A DNA stretch of 64,000 nt from Oceaniovalibus guishaninsula JLT2003 (GTDB lineage Bacteria > Pseudomonadota > Alphaproteobacteria > Rhodobacterales > Rhodobacteraceae), in assembly GCF_000299575.1 (NCBI RefSeq), contig NZ_AMGO01000021.1, forward strand, positions 186,001 to 250,000, read 5' to 3'. The notes under the pieces are model-generated. The model was given only the letters and a program-made list of their open reading frames with translations. It ran no database searches and was not told where the DNA came from. Positions 1 to 6,657 of this stretch are shown piece by piece. Positions within the stretch are counted from its first letter, which is position 1. The number at the start of each line of letters is the position of its first letter. The position numbers were made by a program, and so were the translations under genes.

Positions 1-7
1 CCCCGGA

Positions 8-418
8 TCAGGACGCGTCGGCGCCCTGCGGCGGAACGACAGGTGCGGAGCCGGGCGCCATCCACATCTTTTCGAGCTGATAGAATTCGCGCACTTCGGG
101 ACGGAAGACATGGACGATGACATCGCCCGCGTCGATCAGCACCCAGTCGGCGGAATCCTTGCCTTCGATCTTGGCCAGAATGCCATGATCCTGCTTCAGC
201 CGGTCGGCCAGCTTGTCGCTGATGGCCGCCACCTGCCGGGTCGAGCGCCCCGAGCAGATCACCATGAAATCGGCCATGTCGGACTTGCCCGCAAGGTCGA
301 TGCGGATCACGTCTTCGGCCTTGTCGTCATCGAGCGAGGTCAGGATATGGGCCAGCAGCTGGTCGCTGGTGGGCTTGCTGGCGGCCTTGTCGGCGGCCTT
401 GTCAACGGGGGCGCTCAA
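8..418 (-). CDS. rsfS: Ribosome silencing factor RsfS
   Basis: The product (136 aa from a TTG at 418) is an RsfS/Iojap protein, which binds ribosomal protein uL14 and blocks 30S-50S joining when nutrients are scarce. The family domain fills nearly the whole protein, starting at SDQLLAHILTSLDDDKAED and including the conserved DFMVICSGRS and DWVLID-GDVIVHVF segments. No in-frame ATG precedes the domain. A TTG at 586 would add a 56-residue low-complexity leader, but that region carries a promoter-like site for the divergent gene, and family members are usually short, so I prefer 418. The start remains uncertain. Confidence 0.88.
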   Translation of the reverse strand: MSAPVDKAADKAASKPTSDQLLAHILTSLDDDKAEDVIRIDLAGKSDMADFMVICSGRSTRQVAAISDKLADRLKQDHGILAKIEGKDSADWVLIDAGDVIVHVFRPEVREFYQLEKMWMAPGSAPVVPPQGADAS

Positions 419-565
419 TGCAGGCCCCCAGGCGGCGGCGCTATCGGCCGCGCTATGGTCGAGAGACAGGACATCGTCCTCCGGGTTCTGGCGCCGACCG
501 GCCGCGGCGCGGGCATGACCGTAATATAAGGCGCAGGCCCCGGCCTTTTCAACGATCCCGCGCGC

Positions 566-591
566 GGAACCGCACCCATCGGCCAAGGGTT
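566..591 (+). promoter_or_regulatory. Putative EcfG-type promoter (GGAAC-N17-GGTT)
   Basis: GGAAC at 566-570 is followed 17 bases later by GGTT at 588-591, close to the alphaproteobacterial EcfG consensus GGAAC-N16/17-CGTT. The predicted transcript would start about 24 bases before the DUF2945 gene at 622. The first base of the -10 element deviates from consensus, so the call is tentative. Confidence 0.45.
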
Positions 592-621
592 GCCACGGGC
601 AGCCGCAAAGCAGAGGATCGC

Positions 622-831
622 ATGGTACAGCACAAGATCGGCGAGAAGGTCGAATGGAACTGGGGCAACGGCACCGGAACGGGCAAGATCACCGAACGGT
701 TCACCGACAAGGTGACGCGCACCATTTCGGGAACCGAGGTGACGCGCAACGCGACGGACGACGATCCGGCCTATCTGATCGAGCAGGAGGACGGCGGCAG
801 GGTGCTGAAATCGGCCTCGGAACTGAAATGA
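622..831 (+). CDS. DUF2945 / TUDOR-like small protein
   Basis: This 69-residue protein matches the DUF2945 family (hypervirulence-associated TUDOR-like domain) end to end, with the signature segments KVEWNWGNGTGTGKI, TISGTEVTRNA and DPAYLIEQEDGGRVLKSASEL. Family members are small single-domain proteins of unknown biochemical role and are often linked to stress. The ATG at 622 opens the conserved domain directly. A GGAAC-based promoter-like site upstream would place it under the general stress sigma factor encoded 4 kb away; that link is inference. Confidence 0.85.
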   Translation: MVQHKIGEKVEWNWGNGTGTGKITERFTDKVTRTISGTEVTRNATDDDPAYLIEQEDGGRVLKSASELK

Positions 832-841
832 CCGCACCGGC

Positions 842-1786
842 ATGACGTCGGACCATCATCACCACGTCACCGGACCCGGCCTGTCGCGGCGCAAATGGTG
901 GGATGCCGTGAAGGCGGTCTATATGGAGATGAACGACAACAATCTCGGCCTGATTTCGGCCGGGATCGCGTTTTATGCGATGCTGGCGATCTTTCCCACC
1001 GTGGCCGGGCTGATCGCGATCTGGGGCTTTTTCGCGGACCCGTCCGAAGTGTCGATGCAACTGCACCTGCTGCGCGGCATCATCCCCGAACAGGCCTACC
1101 GCATCCTCGACAATCAGGTGACGAGCCTGATCACCGCCAATACCAGCACTCTGGGCTGGGCGACGGCGGCGTCGCTGGCGCTGGCCCTGTGGTCTTCGCG
1201 CGCGGGGGTCGAGGCGATGACGCGGGGCCTCAATGCCATCTACCGCGAACGCAACCGCCTCGGTCTGCGCCAATGGACCGCCGCTTTCGGGATTACGTTC
1301 CTGCTGATGGGGGTGGCGTTGGTCGCGCTGGCCAGCGTCGTGATCCTGCCGATCGTGCTGGCGGTGTTGCCGCTGGGGCCGCTGACTTCGTGGCTGATCG
1401 CGTCGGTGCGCTGGATCGTGGCGCTGTCGGTGATCGTCGTGGCGCTGGGCGTCGTCTATCGCTATGGCCCCAACCGCCGGGGCGCGCGGCCCGGATGGCT
1501 GACGCCCGGCGCGATGGTCGCGGTGGTGGTCTGGGGCGCGGTGTCGTGGGGGTTTTCGTTCTATCTGTCCAACTTCGGACGCTATAACGAGATCTATGGT
1601 GCGCTGGGGGCCTTCATCGCATTGCTCATGTGGCTCTATTTCAGCGCGTTCTCGGTCCTGCTGGGCGCATCGCTGAATGCGGAGCTGGAATTACGGACGC
1701 GAGAGGACAGCACGATCGGCCCCGACCGCCCCATGGGCGAGCGCAAGGCCTATGTCGCGGATCATCTGGTCGAGCCCAAATCATAG
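842..1786 (+). CDS. YihY/BrkB-family inner membrane protein
   Basis: The 314-residue product belongs to the YihY/virulence factor BrkB family (once misassigned as RNase BN). It has a cytoplasmic N-terminus with a His cluster (residues 4-8) and about six hydrophobic segments: near residues 38-60, 98-115, 141-180, 185-205, 223-245 and 255-275. Conserved family features include the early NNLGLISAGIAFYAML stretch and FGRYNEIYGALGAFIALLMW near the end. The transport substrate is not established for the family. Its 3' end overlaps the convergent Crp/Fnr gene by six bases. Confidence 0.9.
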   Translation: MTSDHHHHVTGPGLSRRKWWDAVKAVYMEMNDNNLGLISAGIAFYAMLAIFPTVAGLIAIWGFFADPSEVSMQLHLLRGIIPEQAYRILDNQVTSLITANTSTLGWATAASLALALWSSRAGVEAMTRGLNAIYRERNRLGLRQWTAAFGITFLLMGVALVALASVVILPIVLAVLPLGPLTSWLIASVRWIVALSVIVVALGVVYRYGPNRRGARPGWLTPGAMVAVVVWGAVSWGFSFYLSNFGRYNEIYGALGAFIALLMWLYFSAFSVLLGASLNAELELRTREDSTIGPDRPMGERKAYVADHLVEPKS

Positions 1787-2509
1787 CAGCGGCCGGTTGC
1801 GCGCCGGTTCGATCTCGGCGCCCGCAAGACGGTGCAACTGGCCCGGATCGCGGATATGCAGGGCGTCGTTGCGCCAGACGACGATGTCCATTTCCCGCAG
1901 GCGGGCCAGCGTCTTGTTGGTGTGGACCAGCGACAGGCCCAGAAGATCCGCCAGATCCTGCTGCCGATAGGGAAACGGCATCGTGTCGCCCAAGGCGAGA
2001 CCGAGCGCCAGCGCGCGCTGGTGGATCTGCGCGATCGCCCAGGCGACACGCTCTATTGCGGGCAACTGGCCGATGGTGGCCAGCGCGTCGCCCAGAAAAT
2101 GCTCCTCGGATGCCGCCAGCCAGACGACATCGTAGGCGCGTTGCGGGTTCTGGGCGAAGATGCGGAAGAAGCGGTCGCGCCGGAAGGTGCACAGCACCAT
2201 GCGCGTCGTCGCCTCGATCGTGTGGCCCATATCCTCCAGCACCGCGCCCTGAAGGCCGATGAAGTCGCCGGGCATCAGGAAGTTGATGACCTGCCGCTTA
2301 CCGTCCGCCATGCGGACGTGACGCAGGCCCATCCCCGAGAGCACGGTGAAGAGATAGGGGGCCGGGCTGCCTTGGTCGAGCACGGTCGCGCCCGGCTCGA
2401 CGACGGTTTCGCGGATCTTCAGTTCTTCCATTAGGGCCACATCCTCGGCCGAGAACGGATCGAAGATCGGCAAACGGCGCAGCGGGCATTCGGCGCAATG
2501 CACGGCCAT
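1781..2509 (-). CDS. Crp/Fnr-family transcriptional regulator
   Basis: This 242-residue regulator has an N-terminal cyclic-nucleotide-binding-type beta-barrel (about residues 20-130) and a C-terminal Crp-type winged helix (about 150-225, with YRQQDLADLLGLSLVHTNKTLARL as recognition region). Only two N-terminal cysteines (CAEC, residues 4 and 7) and one internal Cys are visible, so it lacks the full four-Cys FNR cluster set and is probably not a classical oxygen sensor. I chose the ATG at 2509 because AGGG lies at proper spacing before it, whereas that AGGG abuts the ATG at 2515. The effector is unknown. Confidence 0.88.
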   Translation of the reverse strand: MAVHCAECPLRRLPIFDPFSAEDVALMEELKIRETVVEPGATVLDQGSPAPYLFTVLSGMGLRHVRMADGKRQVINFLMPGDFIGLQGAVLEDMGHTIEATTRMVLCTFRRDRFFRIFAQNPQRAYDVVWLAASEEHFLGDALATIGQLPAIERVAWAIAQIHQRALALGLALGDTMPFPYRQQDLADLLGLSLVHTNKTLARLREMDIVVWRNDALHIRDPGQLHRLAGAEIEPARNRPLL

Positions 2510-2589
2510 CAGCATCCCTATGTCATACGTTAATGCGAAAGCGTCCAATATGCGGCACACGGACGGGAAACCCACTGTTACCGGACTGC

Positions 2590-2976
2590 ATGGAAACCGC
2601 AACGCGCCAGCCGTCGATCTTTGTCGTCATGGAACGCGACCCGTTCGTCGCGGCGGACCTTTGCGACTGGATCGCGCGCCGCTGGCCGGACGCGCGCATC
2701 TTGCTGGCGCGCAGTTTCGCCGAGGCAGAGGGCATCCTGGCGACGGTACCGGAGGGCGTCTTCGCCGTGATCGACGACACTTTTCCGGGTGCGTCCGATG
2801 GTCGCCTGTCAGCCTTGCTGCCCGAGACCTGCCGGGGGATCGTCCTGGTATCGCGTTACGGCGAAGCGCAGCCGGTGCCCCGTCATGTCATGGTGGACAA
2901 GCCCTTCACCTCGGCGGTGCTGGACGGCGCCTATCGCCGTGCCATGGCCCCGCCGTCGCGCAAGGCCGCCGGATAG
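2590..2976 (+). CDS. Single-domain response regulator, FAT GUY-like
   Basis: This 128-residue protein has a lone receiver fold. The beta-1 end (FVVMERDPFVAADL) carries an incomplete acidic pair, beta-3 (FAVIDDTFPG) supplies a phosphoacceptor Asp, beta-4 ends in VSRYGE and beta-5 in VDKPF with the conserved Lys. VSRYG resembles a degenerate FAT GUY motif, typical of single-domain receivers in alphaproteobacterial general stress phosphorelays. It converges on the stress sensor kinase, with stop codons five bases apart. A role as phosphate shuttle or sink between kinase and PhyR is inference. Confidence 0.7.
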   Translation: METATRQPSIFVVMERDPFVAADLCDWIARRWPDARILLARSFAEAEGILATVPEGVFAVIDDTFPGASDGRLSALLPETCRGIVLVSRYGEAQPVPRHVMVDKPFTSAVLDGAYRRAMAPPSRKAAG

Positions 2977-2980
2977 ACGG

Positions 2981-4702
2981 TCAGTCGTTCTCGAAGTCGC
3001 TGGGACGGAAGCGGACGACGACCTCGAACCGACCGTCGTCGATGTTGCGCTCGATCTGCGCGCTGAGTTGCAGGACGAAGGCGTCGATCAACTGGCTGCC
3101 GAGGCCGGCGGCACCCAGCCCCTGCTGATCGTTCAGATGTTCGCCGGTCGAATTGGCGACGCGCAGGGTCACTTCGCCGTCGTCAAGCCTGTCCAGACGC
3201 ACCGACAGCCACGGTTTCCCGTCCGCGGGCCGCCCGATATATTTCAGCGCGTTCGTCAGCGTCTCGGTCAGAAGCAGCGACAGCGGCACGGCCTGATCGG
3301 GATAGAGACCGACCGTATCGAACGCCATCTCGATATGAATGCCGGCTTCGTCGGCGCTGCCCGCGCGCAGGATCTGGCGTGACAGATCGGACATCAGCCG
3401 CGCCGAGTCGATGCGCGTGAGAACCGACGCTTCGTAAAGGTTGCGGTGAATCGTGGCCAGGCCCAGCACCCGGTCCTGCAAGCGCCGCAGGACGAACCGG
3501 GTCTCGGGAACCTCGGTCTTGCGCAACTGCATGTTGGTCATCGACGCGATCAGTTGCAAGTTGTTCTTGACCCGGTGATGAACCTCGCGCAGCAGCACGT
3601 CCTTTTCGTGCAGCGAATTTTCCAGATCGGCCTCGTCGCGCATGATCTGATCGGTCATCGTATGGAAGGCGAGGATCACCTCGCGCAGTTCGGCGGGGGT
3701 GTCGCGCGACGGATTCGGAACGGTGATGTGGCGCGTCGCGGTAAAGGCACGGATACGCCGGCGCAGGTCGCGGATGTGCCGTGTCACCAGACGATGCACG
3801 GCGAAATAGGCAACGCCGATGCTGACCAGCCACATCAGAAGCGGGAAGACGATCGCGCTGAGCGCCGGCAATCCTCGCGTGCCGATATCGCCCGGCAGCC
3901 AGATCGACATCGTGAACAGTTCTTCCTCGATCAGCGGGGCGATGGCATAGACGCGTTCCTGCCCAGCCTCGTTCGGCGCGCGGAAGGAATAGGCCTCGGG
4001 CGCGGTCAGGTCGGCCAGCGTGCGGCCCCGTGGCAGACGCGGGGTGATGTCCGTCTCGACCGTCGCGGATTGCGCGGTCAGGACCAGACCGTCCTCGTCG
4101 AAGGTGATGATTTCCAGCGGCCTGACGCCGCCGATCTCGGTTCCGACGATGTCAGGGGGCGATTGGGGCACCGATACGGCGAAATAGCCGATATCCTGAC
4201 CGTCCTGCACAATCGGTTCGGTCATGATGACGACGCTGGCGCCCGAAATCAGGCCCCTCGTCGCGGCCGTTATCGATCCGCGCTCCGCCACATATTCACG
4301 ATAGGCCGCGCCCTGCGACACGTCGGTGCCGTATCCGTCCGACCCGCAAAGGACGATGCCGTCCAGACCGACCACCCCCGCGAATTGCAGCATCGGGTCC
4401 GACGCGACCAGCCGGACCATCTGCGCGTTGCAATCCAGCGGGTCGTTTAGAAGCGGCGGCGCGAATATGGCGCCCGCAGCGGCGGCGGCCCGGCCCCGAA
4501 GCAGCGACTCACGCTCCATCGCGGCGGCGGCGCGGGTGCTGCTGACGATGGCCGCGTCGAATTGCGAATTGGCTTCCTCGATGACACGATAGGTCTGGAC
4601 CATGGCGATGATCCCGACCGGCGCCAGGGCCACGCCCAGAAGGGCGACCAGCCTTACATCCAGCCGGTCGAGAATGCCGAAACCGCGTCCGCCCCCCAGC
4701 AT
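2981..4702 (-). CDS. HisKA_2 sensor histidine kinase of the general stress response
   Basis: The 573-residue membrane kinase has a transmembrane helix near residues 17-37, a periplasmic Cache-like sensor region (about 40-275), a second helix near 280-302, a HAMP-like linker, a HisKA_2 phosphoacceptor box REVHHRVKNNLQLIAS (His375/376) and a C-terminal ATPase domain with N-box TETLTNALKY (about 479-488). HisKA_2/HWE kinases phosphorylate PhyR-type regulators. It lies four bases downstream of ecfG, and an AGGG lies before the ATG at 4702, so it is likely co-transcribed with nepR-ecfG. The stimulus is unknown. Confidence 0.9.
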   Translation of the reverse strand: MLGGGRGFGILDRLDVRLVALLGVALAPVGIIAMVQTYRVIEEANSQFDAAIVSSTRAAAAMERESLLRGRAAAAAGAIFAPPLLNDPLDCNAQMVRLVASDPMLQFAGVVGLDGIVLCGSDGYGTDVSQGAAYREYVAERGSITAATRGLISGASVVIMTEPIVQDGQDIGYFAVSVPQSPPDIVGTEIGGVRPLEIITFDEDGLVLTAQSATVETDITPRLPRGRTLADLTAPEAYSFRAPNEAGQERVYAIAPLIEEELFTMSIWLPGDIGTRGLPALSAIVFPLLMWLVSIGVAYFAVHRLVTRHIRDLRRRIRAFTATRHITVPNPSRDTPAELREVILAFHTMTDQIMRDEADLENSLHEKDVLLREVHHRVKNNLQLIASMTNMQLRKTEVPETRFVLRRLQDRVLGLATIHRNLYEASVLTRIDSARLMSDLSRQILRAGSADEAGIHIEMAFDTVGLYPDQAVPLSLLLTETLTNALKYIGRPADGKPWLSVRLDRLDDGEVTLRVANSTGEHLNDQQGLGAAGLGSQLIDAFVLQLSAQIERNIDDGRFEVVVRFRPSDFEND

Positions 4703-4706
4703 GGGA

Positions 4707-5273
4707 CTAGCCCTGCTGCGGCGTCGCGGCCATGACGGAAATCGTCGTCGCGTCGGTGATGGTCGGATCCTCGCCCTCGACCATACCCAGCAATTCGGCC
4801 AGCTTGCGGCGGCCCCTGTTGGCGCGGCTTTTGATCGTGCCGACAGCGACGCCACACATCGAGGCCGCTTCTTCGTACGCGAAGCCCGACGCGCCGACCA
4901 GCATCAGCGCCTCGCGCTGCTCGACCGGCAGCTTCTCGAACGCCTTCTGGAAGTCCTTCATCGCCAGCCTGCCGTCATGGGCGGGCTTTTCGGAGAGCTG
5001 AGCGGCCATGATCCCATCGACATCCGCGACCTCTCGCTTGGCCTTGCGCCTGATCGAATAGAACGCGTTGCGCTGGATCGTGAACAGCCAGGCGCGCAGA
5101 TTGGTGCCCGGCTGGAACTTGTCCATGTTCTTCCAGGCCTTTTCGATCGTGTCCTGTACCAGGTCGTCGGCTGCGGACGAATTGCGCGTCAACGACATGG
5201 CAAACGCGCGCAGAGCACCGAGATGCTCCACCAGTTCCTCCCTCGGATCCCGAGGGGCATTGGCATTGCTCAT
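4707..5273 (-). CDS. ecfG: General stress response ECF sigma factor EcfG
   Basis: The 188-residue protein is an EcfG-type (ECF15) sigma factor. Region 2 is near residues 14-80 (LVEHLGALRAFAMSLTRN, DLVQDTIEKAWKNMDKFQPG, LRAWLFTIQRNAFYS) and region 4 near 105-160 (FEKLPVEQREALMLVGASGF, VAVGTIKSRANRGR). In this class the sigma factor is held by NepR and released when phosphorylated PhyR captures NepR. The ATG at 5273 overlaps the nepR stop as ATGA, which implies translational coupling. The palindromic promoter at 5470-5500 suggests autoregulation. Confidence 0.94.
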   Translation of the reverse strand: MSNANAPRDPREELVEHLGALRAFAMSLTRNSSAADDLVQDTIEKAWKNMDKFQPGTNLRAWLFTIQRNAFYSIRRKAKREVADVDGIMAAQLSEKPAHDGRLAMKDFQKAFEKLPVEQREALMLVGASGFAYEEAASMCGVAVGTIKSRANRGRRKLAELLGMVEGEDPTITDATTISVMAATPQQG

Positions 5274-5428
5274 TCTGTCGGTCCTGCCTTCTGGTCCTGC
5301 GCTTTCAACCGATCGAGGAGTTCCTTGAAGCGGTCGGGAACCTCGTCGGATTGCGACTGCTCGTAGACACGCCGCAGGTTTTCGTCGATCTGTCGCATGA
5401 CATTCGACGTGCTCTTGTTCTTTGACAT
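5270..5428 (-). CDS. nepR: Anti-sigma factor NepR
   Basis: This 52-residue protein fits NepR, the anti-sigma factor of EcfG. The diagnostic segment IDENLRRVYEQSQSDEVPDR followed by FKELLDRLKAQD covers the two helices that bind either EcfG or the sigma-like domain of PhyR. The ATG at 5428 gives the usual short N-terminal tail. The gene overlaps ecfG by four bases and is divergent from phyR, the standard alphaproteobacterial arrangement. Confidence 0.95.
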   Translation of the reverse strand: MSKNKSTSNVMRQIDENLRRVYEQSQSDEVPDRFKELLDRLKAQDQKAGPTE

Positions 5429-5469
5429 GAGAATTGGTCTTGTCCCGGCTTGAAAATCGGCATGGCTCT

Positions 5470-5494
5470 GGAACCAACGTGCGGTTCTGGCGTT
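5470..5494 (+). promoter_or_regulatory. EcfG promoter of phyR (GGAAC-N16-CGTT)
   Basis: GGAAC at 5470-5474 and CGTT at 5491-5494 with a 16-base spacer match the EcfG consensus exactly. Transcription is predicted to begin near 5500, about 30 bases before the phyR ATG. The site is one half of a perfect inverted repeat that also carries the nepR promoter. Confidence 0.88.
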
Positions 5495-5500
5495 GGTTCC
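5476..5500 (-). promoter_or_regulatory. EcfG promoter of nepR-ecfG (GGAAC-N16-CGTT)
   Basis: On the minus strand GGAAC (5500-5496) and CGTT (5479-5476) are separated by 16 bases, a perfect EcfG consensus. The start is predicted near 5470, about 40 bases before the nepR ATG at 5428. It is superimposed on the phyR promoter as ten-base perfect arms GGAACCAACG (5470-5479) and CGTTGGTTCC (5491-5500). Confidence 0.87.
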
Positions 5501-5530
5501 ATGGGACACCAGAGTTTAGGGCACTTCAAG

Positions 5531-6358
5531 ATGACTGACCGCACTGCGACTGACGACGTTTCCGTCGTCATCGGACGAGAACTTCCTTACCTGCGACGGT
5601 ACGCCCGCGCCCTGACCGGATCCCAGACGACCGGCGACAATTACGCCGCCGCCACGCTCGAGGCGATCCTTCAGGAGGCCAGCATCTTCGACCGCGCGAT
5701 GCAACCCAAGGTGGCGCTTTTCCGGGCCTTTCACAAGATCTGGTCCACCGCGGGCGCGCCCACTGCGGATACAGAGGATCCGGGCACGCGGCTGGAATCC
5801 CGCGCGCTGGATCACATGGCCGGGCTGACGAACAACACGCGCGAGGCGCTGCTGCTGTCCACGATCGAATCGTTCAACAACGAGGAAATCGGCACGGTCA
5901 TGGGCATCGACGCCGACGAGGCGTCTGAACTGATCCACATCGCCATCCGCGAGATGGAGAAGTCGATGGCCGGCAAGGTCATGATCATCGAGGACGAGGC
6001 GATCATCGCCATGGACATTCATTCCATCGTCGCCGAGATGGGGCACGAGGTGACGGGCATCGCCCGGACACGGTCGGCCGCCGTCGATCTTGGAACGCGC
6101 GAACGGCCCGACCTGATCCTTGCGGATATCCAGTTGGCCGACAATTCGTCGGGTATCGACGCGGTGAACGATCTTCTCGGCCAGTTCGGCGAAATCCCGG
6201 TGATCTTCATTACCGCCTTCCCCGAGCGTCTGCTGACCGGCGACAAGCCGGAACCGGCCTTCCTGATCTCCAAACCCTATTCCGAGGAACAGGTCAGGTC
6301 GGCCGTCAGTCAGGCGATGTTCTTCAGCAGCACCGAAACGCTGAGCTCGCCGGCCTGA
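5531..6358 (+). CDS. phyR: General stress response regulator PhyR
   Basis: The 275-residue protein has the PhyR architecture: a sigma-factor-like N-terminal domain (about residues 10-145) and a C-terminal receiver (about 148-265) with phosphoacceptor Asp199 in LILADIQL and conserved Lys248 in ISKPY. When phosphorylated, PhyR binds NepR through the sigma-like domain and frees EcfG. It is divergent from nepR-ecfG-kinase, and the shared intergenic region contains matched EcfG promoters, which implies positive feedback. The start at 5531 begins the family-typical N-terminus. Confidence 0.95.
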   Translation: MTDRTATDDVSVVIGRELPYLRRYARALTGSQTTGDNYAAATLEAILQEASIFDRAMQPKVALFRAFHKIWSTAGAPTADTEDPGTRLESRALDHMAGLTNNTREALLLSTIESFNNEEIGTVMGIDADEASELIHIAIREMEKSMAGKVMIIEDEAIIAMDIHSIVAEMGHEVTGIARTRSAAVDLGTRERPDLILADIQLADNSSGIDAVNDLLGQFGEIPVIFITAFPERLLTGDKPEPAFLISKPYSEEQVRSAVSQAMFFSSTETLSSPA

Positions 6359-6366
6359 AGCACCGG

Positions 6367-6531
6367 TCAGCCGTCCCGCATCATCTTGAGAAGCAGCAGG
6401 ACGGCGGACACCACGAGAAACACGAAGAACAGGCCCTGTCCCGTCACGGCCAGTTCGCCCGGTTCGCCGCCGAAGCCGACAAGCCCGGCGGTCAGGGCCA
6501 CCGTGAAGGTTATGAAAGACCAGTAAACCAT
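6367..6531 (-). CDS. DUF1328 small membrane protein
   Basis: This roughly 54-residue protein starts MVYWSFITFTVALTAGLVGF, has a second hydrophobic helix (LFFVFLVVSAVLLLLK) and fits the DUF1328 (YtjA-like) family of tiny two-helix membrane proteins. Upstream starts at 6555 (ATG) and 6570 (TTG) would add non-family residues; a GGAG ten bases before 6531 supports the shorter form. It converges on phyR. Family members are often stress-induced but have no defined activity. Confidence 0.75.
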   Translation of the reverse strand: MVYWSFITFTVALTAGLVGFGGEPGELAVTGQGLFFVFLVVSAVLLLLKMMRDG

Positions 6532-6657
6532 CGCGCCACCGTCTCCGTCTGTCATCGGGTGACTGGCCAAAGCGCGACCCGGCGATCCGGTTCCGCCGCA
6601 AATCGCGCCTCACGGTGACGTCAGGGCACGCGTTGCAATTTTGTCGCAGGGCGCCGG

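Noticed and set aside
419-586. N-terminal extension of RsfS to the TTG at 586
   Set aside because: The extra 56 residues are not family-like, and the segment contains a candidate promoter for the divergent gene.
6570-6594. EcfG promoter before the DUF1328 gene
   Set aside because: GGAAC occurs on the minus strand, but the -10 region reads GCTT at 16-base spacing, too weak to claim.
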